7,552 bases of DNA from WHUA01 sp964585785 (GTDB lineage: Bacteria; Pseudomonadota; Alphaproteobacteria; UBA8366): positions 1 to 7,552 of the forward strand of contig CAZPFL010000221.1 in NCBI GenBank assembly GCA_964585785.1. Direction: 5' to 3'. Made by a program: the position numbers and the translations under genes. Position 1 is the first letter of the stretch. Every line of letters begins with the position of its first letter. This document shows, piece by piece, positions 1 to 4,918 of this stretch. Below the pieces are notes generated by a model, which saw only the letters and a program-made list of their open reading frames with translations, ran no database searches and was not told where the DNA came from.

Positions 1-495
1 CTGGAAGACCCCGACCCGGTGCTGATCTTCGAGAACGTCATGCTCTACAACATGACGGGCCCGCTGATTCCCGACGCGGGCGCGGTCGAGATCAGCCGCG
101 CGGCGGTGCGCCGGCCCGGCAAGGATGTCTCGCTCATCACCTATGGCGGCTCGCTGTACAAGACGCTCGACGCCGCGGCCGAGCTGGCGAAGGACGGGAT
201 CGAGGCCGAGGTCATCGACCTCCGCTCCCTGCGGCCGCTCGACGATGCGACGATCATGGCCTCGGTCGGCAAGACCCGCCGCGCCGTCATCGTCGACGAA
301 GGCTGGCGCAGCGGCAGTCTCGCCGCCGAGATCTCGGCTCGGATCGTGGAGCAAGCCTTCTGGAGCCTCGACGCCCCGGTCGGGCGCGTGTGCAGCGCCG
401 AGGTGCCGATCCCCTACCCCCAGCACCTGGAGCAGGCCGCCATTCCGCAAACGCCGGCGATCGTCGCCGCCGCCCGCGCGACGCTCGGCCGCTAG
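1..495 (+). CDS. 2-oxoacid dehydrogenase E1 component, beta subunit (3' part)
   Basis: The frame is open from the first base of the window and ends at TAG 493-495, so only the last 164 residues are present and the start lies upstream. They form the C-terminal transketolase-like domain of an E1 beta subunit of the pyruvate/acetoin/branched-chain 2-oxoacid dehydrogenase type. Visible family signatures are the strand DVSLITYGG, the stretch EAEVIDLRSLRPLD, the VDEGW segment and the tail CSAEVPIPYPQHLE. In this family the beta subunit pairs with E1 alpha to decarboxylate a 2-oxoacid with thiamine diphosphate and reductively acylate the lipoyl group of E2. The E2 gene follows after 11 nt, which supports one operon and a shared cytoplasmic complex. 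The N-terminal domain is outside the window. The substrate (pyruvate, acetoin or a branched-chain oxoacid) cannot be decided from this fragment, although the tail looks closest to pyruvate-type beta subunits. Confidence 0.93.
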   Translation: MEDPDPVLIFENVMLYNMTGPLIPDAGAVEISRAAVRRPGKDVSLITYGGSLYKTLDAAAELAKDGIEAEVIDLRSLRPLDDATIMASVGKTRRAVIVDEGWRSGSLAAEISARIVEQAFWSLDAPVGRVCSAEVPIPYPQHLEQAAIPQTPAIVAAARATLGR

Positions 496-506
496 CGGGG
501 TCGGCG

Positions 507-1712
507 ATGAGCCAGTTCAAGATGCCGTCGCTCGGCGCGGACATGGAGGCGGGCAAGCTCACCGAATGGCTGGTCAAGCCGGGTGACACGGTCAAGCATG
601 GCGACATCGTCGCCGTCGTCGAGACGCAGAAGGGCGCGATCGAGATCGAGGTCTTCGAGGACGGCACCGTGGACTCGCTGCTCGTCCAGCCCGGGGCGAC
701 CGTTCCCGTCGGCACGCCGCTGGCGGAGATTCGCGGGCCCAAGGAAGCCGCCGCAGCGCCGGCGCCAGCACCGAAACCGGCAGCGCCCCGGCCGGCTGCC
801 GCGCCGCCAGCTCCGAGTCTCGCGCCCGCCCCTGTCCCCGCTCCCGCCGCGCCCGCACCCTCCCGCGAGAGTCGCGTCTCGCCGGCCGCGCGCAAGCTCG
901 CCGCGGAAAAGGGCATCGATCTCGCCGGCATCGCCGGAACCGGCCCCGGCGGCAGCATCGTCTATGTCGACGTCGAAGCGGCGTTGCGCGCCGCCCCGGC
1001 CTCCGCGCCGGCTCCCACCGTGGAAAAGCCCGCGGCGGGCGGCATCGATCTCGCTGCCATGCGGACCGCGATCGCCGCGGCGATGGCGCGGTCGAAGCGC
1101 GAGATCCCGCATTACTATCTCGAGCATTCCATCGACATGACCGCAGCGCAGGACTGGCTCGCCAAGACGAATGAAAGCCGCCCGCCGGCCGAGCGGCTGC
1201 TCGCAGGCGCGCTCCTGATCAGGGCCGTGGCGCTGGCGCTCAAGCGCTTTCCCGACTTCAACGGTTTTTACGAGGACGGACGCTTCCGTTCCAGCGCAGC
1301 GATCCATGTCGGGGTGGCGATCGCGATCCGCGGCGGCGGACTGGTCGCCCCGGCGATCCATAACACCGACACGCTGGCGGTCGACGAAGTCATGGCGAAG
1401 CTGCGCGACCTCACCGCGCGGGTGCGCGCCGGCCGCTTCCGCGGCTCGGAACTGTCGGACCCGACGATCACCATCTCGAGCCTGGGCGAGCGCGGCGTCG
1501 AAGCGCTCTACGCCGTGATCTATCCGCCGCAGGTGGCGATCCTCGGCATGGGCAAGGTCGTGGAGCGCCCGTGGATCGTCGATGGCGAGATCCGCGCGCG
1601 CGCCGTCCTGACGGCGACGCTCTCCGCCGATCACCGGGTCAGCGATGGCCACAAGGGCGCGCTGCTGCTGCGCGAGATCGACGCATTGCTGCAAAAACCG
1701 GAGGCGCTATGA
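507..1712 (+). CDS. Dihydrolipoamide acyltransferase (E2) of a 2-oxoacid dehydrogenase complex
   Basis: A complete 401-residue E2 transfers the acyl group made by E1 from its lipoyl arm to an acceptor, normally CoA. Residues 1-77 are a single lipoyl domain with the lipoylation lysine K42 in ETQKGAIE. An Ala/Pro-rich flexible linker spans about 79-118. A peripheral subunit-binding domain spans about 122-160 (SPAARKLAAEKGIDL, then GTGPGGSI). The catalytic acyltransferase domain fills about 180-401, with ISSLGERGVEAL, the PPQVAILGMG strand, and the active-site motif DHRVSDG holding H376 and D380. The length is normal for a one-lipoyl E2. ATG at 507 was chosen because the lipoyl domain begins there directly; the frame stays open back to 390, but that would add a non-domain extension inside E1 beta. 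The upstream Shine-Dalgarno is weak (GGGG, 6 nt before ATG). In the subunit-binding domain the usual Arg of the GxGPxGRI loop is Ser150. Acyl specificity is not resolved. Confidence 0.95.
   Translation: MSQFKMPSLGADMEAGKLTEWLVKPGDTVKHGDIVAVVETQKGAIEIEVFEDGTVDSLLVQPGATVPVGTPLAEIRGPKEAAAAPAPAPKPAAPRPAAAPPAPSLAPAPVPAPAAPAPSRESRVSPAARKLAAEKGIDLAGIAGTGPGGSIVYVDVEAALRAAPASAPAPTVEKPAAGGIDLAAMRTAIAAAMARSKREIPHYYLEHSIDMTAAQDWLAKTNESRPPAERLLAGALLIRAVALALKRFPDFNGFYEDGRFRSSAAIHVGVAIAIRGGGLVAPAIHNTDTLAVDEVMAKLRDLTARVRAGRFRGSELSDPTITISSLGERGVEALYAVIYPPQVAILGMGKVVERPWIVDGEIRARAVLTATLSADHRVSDGHKGALLLREIDALLQKPEAL
1700..1704 (+). promoter_or_regulatory. Ribosome binding site of the acyl carrier protein gene
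   Basis: GGAGG lies 4 nt before the ATG at 1709, inside the last codons of the E2 gene. It is a strong match to the 16S anti-Shine-Dalgarno. It supports translation of the small downstream gene and its start inside the ATGA overlap. Confidence 0.75.
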
Positions 1713-1951
1713 CGAAAGACGAGATCAAGGCGGTCGTTTTGGAAGAGCTCGGCAACATCGCCCCGGAAGTGGACGCCGGCCTGGCCGACGCGGCGGGCGA
1801 CCTGCGCGAGGAGTTCGACATCGATTCGATGGATTTCCTCAACCTCGTGACCGCGCTGCACGAGCGGCTCGGCGTCGATATTCCCGAAACCGACTACCCG
1901 CAGCTCTTCACGCTGAACGACGCGGTCACCTATCTCGCCGCGCGCGCTTGA
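1709..1951 (+). CDS. Acyl carrier protein in the 2-oxoacid dehydrogenase operon
   Basis: An 80-residue acidic protein with the length and pattern of a free-standing acyl carrier protein. The expected phosphopantetheine attachment site is Ser40 in the motif FDIDSMDF, followed by a helix II-like stretch (LNLVTALHERLGVDI). A holo-ACP carries acyl groups as thioesters in the cytoplasm. The ATG overlaps the E2 stop (ATGA, 1709-1712) and follows a strong GGAGG, so translation is probably coupled to E2. The sequence differs from housekeeping AcpP, whose site typically reads GADSLD, and there is no fatty-acid synthesis gene beside it; it is better seen as a specialised ACP. Possible roles are to accept acyl groups from lipoyl-E2 in place of CoA, or to deliver octanoyl groups for lipoylation of E2. 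Family identity is secure; the role is inference. The gene ends 30 nt before the convergent CBS gene. Confidence 0.9.
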   Translation: MTKDEIKAVVLEELGNIAPEVDAGLADAAGDLREEFDIDSMDFLNLVTALHERLGVDIPETDYPQLFTLNDAVTYLAARA

Positions 1952-1977
1952 GGCGAGTCCGTAAACGGCGCGCGGCG
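1936..1977. other. GC-only inverted repeat between convergent genes
   Basis: A perfect 10-bp inverted repeat pairs cgccgcgcgc (1936-1945) with gcgcgcggcg (1968-1977), leaving a 22-nt loop. It covers the last ACP codons and the short gap before the convergent CBS gene. Neither strand has a T-run after the stem, so it is not a standard intrinsic terminator. It could still slow or end transcription from both sides, or be a chance product of high GC. Confidence 0.3.
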
Positions 1978-1981
1978 GCGA

Positions 1982-2986
1982 TCACGCCCAGGCGAGGAAC
2001 AGGCCGACGTCACCGGGCATGCCGCCGGGGAAGTTCAGGATTTCCGCGGTCAGGTGAAATCCTTGCGGCTTCAGATCGTGCTCCCAGCGGAGAAAGATTT
2101 CCGCCGCCTCCCCGCGCAGCGTCGATGGCCAGTCGGGCTCGCTAATGTTGATCGCCCGTCCATGATCGCTGCAAAGCTGGCTCGGAAAGCGCAGCAGCAT
2201 GAATTTCTTGTCGCCGCGCATCGCCGCCTGGCGGGCCTTGTGCAGCAGGGACTGCCAGTTTTCGTCGGCGACATGGTGGTCGATCAGATCCTTGACCTTC
2301 GCCTTCAACGCATCCGCCGCTTCCTTGCGCGCCGCCTCGCGGCGATGCGACTTGTCGAGCTCGTAGTCCAGAACCAGGCCGCGAAAGTCGGAAGCGCTCA
2401 CCTTCTCCTCGCCAAGCGCCGCCGCCGGCTTGGCGCCTTTCCCGTCCGCCTCGTCGCGGCCGTGACGAAAATGCCGATCAATCGACTCCAGGGTCTCGGC
2501 GATCAGGCCGTGCGGCTTCTCCTGCACCACGGGCGCGTGCTCGGCGGCCAGCGCCCGCAAGAGATCGGCGCGGCTGACGATGCCGACGATGCGGCCCTGG
2601 CGGACGACGGGCACCCGCTTGATCCGGTAGGTGGACAGAAGGCGCGCGATCTCGGTCGCATCGGTTTCCTCGGTGACGGTCACGACCGGCGCGGCCATGA
2701 TGTCCTGCGCGGCCTTCTTCTGCGGCACGGCCGCTTTCAAGTCGTCTGGGCCGAATTTTTCATCGCCCGCCAAAATCTCGAGCCACCAGTCGCGGCGCGC
2801 GTCGCGCTCGGCGTCGTCACGGCCGATAAGGTCGCCCTCGCTGACCATGCCGACCGGGGCGCCGGTCGAATCGACGACGGGGACGGCGCTGATGGTGTGG
2901 TCCAGCAGCAGCCGCGCGATCTCGGCCGTCGGGGTATGCGGTTCGACCACGACGACATCCGTGGTCATCAGATCCTTTGCCTGCAT
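1982..2986 (-). CDS. CBS-pair protein with uncharacterised C-terminal domain
   Basis: A 334-residue soluble protein. Two CBS motifs form an N-terminal Bateman module: CBS1 at about 1-58 (DLMTTDVVVV, then GMVSEGDLIG) and CBS2 at about 92-148 (DIMAAPVVTV, then GIVSRADLLRAL). Both carry the S-x-x-D pattern (S49/D52 and S138/D141) that often contacts the ribose of adenine nucleotides, so ATP, ADP, AMP or a related ligand is a reasonable guess. After a charged linker (about 150-190), the last 140 residues form a separate domain with a Lys/Glu/Ala-rich helical stretch, then FMLLRFPSQLC, INISEPDWP and a C-terminal FPGGMPGDVGLFL segment. I do not know a function for this part, though similar tails occur in alphaproteobacterial hypothetical proteins. 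No signal peptide or membrane segment is visible. The start at 2986 has GGAG 10 nt upstream. The product is probably a nucleotide-sensing regulatory protein; its partner is unknown. Confidence 0.88.
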   Translation of the reverse strand: MQAKDLMTTDVVVVEPHTPTAEIARLLLDHTISAVPVVDSTGAPVGMVSEGDLIGRDDAERDARRDWWLEILAGDEKFGPDDLKAAVPQKKAAQDIMAAPVVTVTEETDATEIARLLSTYRIKRVPVVRQGRIVGIVSRADLLRALAAEHAPVVQEKPHGLIAETLESIDRHFRHGRDEADGKGAKPAAALGEEKVSASDFRGLVLDYELDKSHRREAARKEAADALKAKVKDLIDHHVADENWQSLLHKARQAAMRGDKKFMLLRFPSQLCSDHGRAINISEPDWPSTLRGEAAEIFLRWEHDLKPQGFHLTAEILNFPGGMPGDVGLFLAWA

Positions 2987-2996
2987 CGGCGCCTTT

Positions 2997-3000
2997 CTCC
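2997..3000 (-). promoter_or_regulatory. Ribosome binding site of the CBS-pair gene
   Basis: On the minus strand GGAG lies 10 nt before ATG 2986, followed by AAAGG. It supports this start over frames that extend further upstream. Confidence 0.6.
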
Positions 3001-3023
3001 GCTATATCCTTTGCAAGGGCTTT

Positions 3024-3042
3024 GGCTTTCGCCAGGAAAGCC
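3024..3042. other. Hairpin in the leader of the CBS-pair gene
   Basis: A perfect 7-bp inverted repeat (ggctttc / gaaagcc) with a 5-nt loop lies 37 nt upstream of the CBS-pair start, in the 134-nt gap after the crotonase gene. No T-run follows on either strand, so it does not look like an intrinsic terminator. It may be a leader structure or an operator. The rest of the gap (2987-3120) shows no convincing promoter; a TATGCT at 3091-3096 on the minus strand lacks a good -35 partner. Confidence 0.35.
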
Positions 3043-3120
3043 GCGCCAAGCCGGACCCCTCCCCCCGAGGCCGATCCCGGGCAGGCCTTAAATAGCATAG
3101 GTAGGAGGTCCTGGGCCGCC

Positions 3121-3891
3121 CTAAAAGGCCCCGTGCCGGCCCGCGCCCTTCACGAAGCGCGCGGCGCCCAGCTCCGCCTCGGCCGCGTCCGCGCGGCTGG
3201 CGAATTCCTGGTCGATGGCGTCTCCGACGGGCAGCCCCCACTGGCGGTAGGTGGAAAGCCGGTCATGGCTCAGCGACTGCGGCGGGAACTCGGCCATCGC
3301 CGCCGCCATCTCCCGGGCCGTGGCAAGCGCCGCGCCTTGTGGCACCAGCCGGTTCGCCAGCCCGATGGCCTGCGCTTCCGCGGCATCGACGGGACGGCCG
3401 GTCAGGATCATGTCGAGCGCCCGGCTCTGCCCGATCAGCCGCGGCAGGCGCACCGTGCCGCCGTCGATCAGGGGCACGCCCCAGCGGCGCGAGAAGACGC
3501 CGAAAGTGGCGCCCTCGCCCACGACGCGGAGGTCACACCAGACGGCGAGCTCCAGCCCGCCCGCCACCGCGTAGCCCTCGACCGCCGCGATGACCGGCTT
3601 CGAGAGCAGCAGGCGCGTCGGCCCCATCGGCCCGTCCTTGCTGGTCTCCCAGCGCTTGCGCCGGTTGCCGGAAGCGATCTCCTTCAGGTCCGCGCCGGCG
3701 CAGAAGCTGCCGCCCGCGCCGGTCAGGATGCCGACGCGCGCGTCCTCGTCCGCCTCGAACGCCTTGAAGATCGCGGCGAGCGCCTCCGAGGTTTCGTTGT
3801 CCACGGCGTTGCGCACCTCGGGCCGGTTGATCGTCACCGTCCACACGGCGCCGTCGATCGCGAGCGTCACTTTCGAAGAGGGGCTTTGCAT
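3121..3891 (-). CDS. Enoyl-CoA hydratase/isomerase (crotonase) family protein
   Basis: A complete 256-residue crotonase-fold protein, the usual length. The CoA and oxyanion-hole signatures are present: INRPEVRNAVD (21-31), GSFCAGADLKEI (61-72) and EGYAVAGGLELA (105-116). These enzymes polarise the thioester carbonyl of an acyl-CoA and catalyse hydration, isomerisation, dehalogenation or hydrolysis. Aligned by eye with rat mitochondrial hydratase, the first catalytic glutamate is kept (E114, matching E144). The second (E164) is replaced by S134 in the segment FGVFSRRWGVPLIDGG, which has an acidic residue only at D143. A normal syn-hydratase reaction is therefore doubtful, and another crotonase activity is possible. 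ATG 3891 has GGGAG 5 nt upstream. The dioxygenase gene ends 27 nt upstream on the same strand, suggesting co-transcription. The fold assignment is certain; the reaction and substrate are not known. Confidence 0.92.
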   Translation of the reverse strand: MQSPSSKVTLAIDGAVWTVTINRPEVRNAVDNETSEALAAIFKAFEADEDARVGILTGAGGSFCAGADLKEIASGNRRKRWETSKDGPMGPTRLLLSKPVIAAVEGYAVAGGLELAVWCDLRVVGEGATFGVFSRRWGVPLIDGGTVRLPRLIGQSRALDMILTGRPVDAAEAQAIGLANRLVPQGAALATAREMAAAMAEFPPQSLSHDRLSTYRQWGLPVGDAIDQEFASRADAAEAELGAARFVKGAGRHGAF

Positions 3892-3896
3892 GAGGT

Positions 3897-3901
3897 CTCC
3901 C
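3897..3901 (-). promoter_or_regulatory. Ribosome binding site of the crotonase gene
   Basis: GGGAG on the minus strand lies 5 nt before ATG 3891, in the 27-nt gap after the dioxygenase stop. It fixes the crotonase start. Confidence 0.6.
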
Positions 3902-3918
3902 GTCGGGTGGGATATCTA

Positions 3919-4761
3919 CTAGTAGGGACGGTCGCCCTCGACCGTCGTCCGGTGCATGTGCCGGTCGTAGCCGGGCAAGGCCGGATCGGCAATATGCATC
4001 AGGCAGCGGTTATCCCAAAAGACGAGGTCGTGCAGACGCCATTTGTGGCGGTAGACGAAGGCGTCATCCGTGGCGTGCGCGAACAGCTCGTCGAGCAGCG
4101 CGCGGCTCTCCGCTTCGTCCATGCCGAGGATGTGGTCGGTGTGGCCCGGGTTGACGAAAAGCGCCTTGCGGCCGGTCTCCGGATGGGTGCGCACGACCGG
4201 GTGGACGACCGGCGGCGTCGCACTGTCCTGCTGCTCGTTGAGACGGATGCGGCTGTCGTCGCGGATGCGCTTGCGGCTGGCGATATAGACCGCTTTCAGC
4301 CCGTCGAGTTTCTGCTTCGTCGCCTCCGGCAGCCTCTCGTAGGCCTTGCGCAGATTGGCGAACAGCGTATCGCCGCCCTTCCCCGCCGGCGGGATCTGGA
4401 GCGCGTAGAGCAGCGAGCCCAGGCTGGGAACCTCCGCATAGGACAGGTCGGAATGCCAATAGCGGCCGGCGTCCGCGAGGCCGACATTCTCGCCCTGTTC
4501 GTTCTTCTTGGTCGAGATGCGGAGGATCTGCGGATGGCCCGGCAGCAGGAACTGGTCGATGACATGCTCGGTCAGCGCTCCGAAACGCGCGCTGAACGCG
4601 ACATGCTGCTCGGGCGTCAGATGCTGGTCGCGGAAGACCAGCAGGCAATGGTCGAGAAAGGCGCGATGGATCGTCTCGAAGGTCTCGTCGTCGAGCGGCG
4701 CGCCGAGGTCCACGCCGATGACCTCGGCGCCGACGGCATCGGACAAAGGCCTGATTTCCAT
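3919..4761 (-). CDS. TauD/TfdA family Fe(II)/2-oxoglutarate-dependent dioxygenase
   Basis: A complete 280-residue cytoplasmic dioxygenase. Family members couple decarboxylation of 2-oxoglutarate to hydroxylation of a substrate such as taurine, an alkyl sulfate or a phenoxyacetate, often cleaving a C-S, C-O or C-N bond. The facial triad is visible: H103 and D105 in YWHSDLSY and H256 in WDNRCLMH. R267, 11 residues after H256 as in TauD (H255/R266), should bind 2-oxoglutarate. R271 matches the TauD substrate-anion arginine. GGDTLF (129-134) is the usual co-substrate loop. ATG 4761 was chosen because it has AAGAGGAG 9 nt upstream and the conserved N-terminus (MEIRPLSDAVGAEV) starts there; the in-frame ATG at 4824 would add 21 unconserved residues. 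The gene is divergent from the hyuB-like gene and precedes the crotonase gene. The retained arginine suggests an anionic substrate, but which one cannot be said. Confidence 0.93.
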   Translation of the reverse strand: MEIRPLSDAVGAEVIGVDLGAPLDDETFETIHRAFLDHCLLVFRDQHLTPEQHVAFSARFGALTEHVIDQFLLPGHPQILRISTKKNEQGENVGLADAGRYWHSDLSYAEVPSLGSLLYALQIPPAGKGGDTLFANLRKAYERLPEATKQKLDGLKAVYIASRKRIRDDSRIRLNEQQDSATPPVVHPVVRTHPETGRKALFVNPGHTDHILGMDEAESRALLDELFAHATDDAFVYRHKWRLHDLVFWDNRCLMHIADPALPGYDRHMHRTTVEGDRPY

Positions 4762-4770
4762 GCGAAATCG

Positions 4771-4778
4771 CTCCTCTT
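4771..4778 (-). promoter_or_regulatory. Ribosome binding site of the dioxygenase gene
   Basis: AAGAGGAG on the minus strand lies 9 nt before ATG 4761. It is the best Shine-Dalgarno match in the window and decides the start against the in-frame ATG at 4824. Confidence 0.7.
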
Positions 4779-4810
4779 TTTGGTCGGACAGGCTGATTGC
4801 GGTCGGCCCC

Positions 4811-4840
4811 AGGGTAGAGCCCATGGCGATTGGATGGCAA
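4811..4840 (-). promoter_or_regulatory. Possible promoter of the dioxygenase-crotonase operon
   Basis: On the minus strand TTGCCA (4835-4840) and TACCCT (4811-4816) are separated by 18 nt. Transcription would begin near 4804, leaving about 43 nt before ATG 4761. The -10 box is a weak match. The position, in the divergent intergenic region, is sensible. Confidence 0.28.
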
Positions 4841-4851
4841 ATGCACGGGCT

Positions 4852-4881
4852 TTGCCGGTCGCGCCGCGGCAGCCCTATACT
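4852..4881 (+). promoter_or_regulatory. Sigma70-like promoter of the hyuBA-like operon
   Basis: TTGCCG (4852-4857) and TATACT (4876-4881) are separated by 18 nt. A start near 4888 would leave a leader of about 30 nt before ATG 4919. The -10 box matches TATAAT at five of six positions, which stands out in such GC-rich DNA. GGTCGG occurs at 4782 and 4801 and its complement CCGACC at 4889, so a regulator site in this 157-nt divergent region is possible but not shown. Confidence 0.55.
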
Positions 4882-4918
4882 GCCCTGACCGACCCGGAAT
4901 CAGACGAAAGCCCCGCCC

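Noticed and set aside
390..506. Upstream extension of the E2 gene
   Set aside because: The frame is open, but it would overlap the E1 beta gene and add a basic, unconserved tail before the lipoyl domain, which begins at 507.
492..1694. Open frame on the - strand (400 codons) opposite the E2 gene
   Set aside because: It lies wholly antisense to a clear lipoyl/acyltransferase gene and shows low-complexity Arg/Gly/Asp-rich composition.
2817..3098. Small - strand open frame (93 codons) starting in the gap before the CBS gene
   Set aside because: It runs into the CBS gene in another frame, has no good ribosome binding site, and its tail is Arg/Gly-rich shadow sequence.
3113..3131. gggcc/ggccc inverted repeat at the crotonase stop as a terminator
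   Set aside because: The stem is only 5 bp and no T-run follows on the minus strand. It is too weak in DNA this GC-rich.
4762..4824. Longer start of the dioxygenase gene at ATG 4824
   Set aside because: The extra 21 residues are not family-like, and they would cover the strong AAGAGGAG site that serves ATG 4761.
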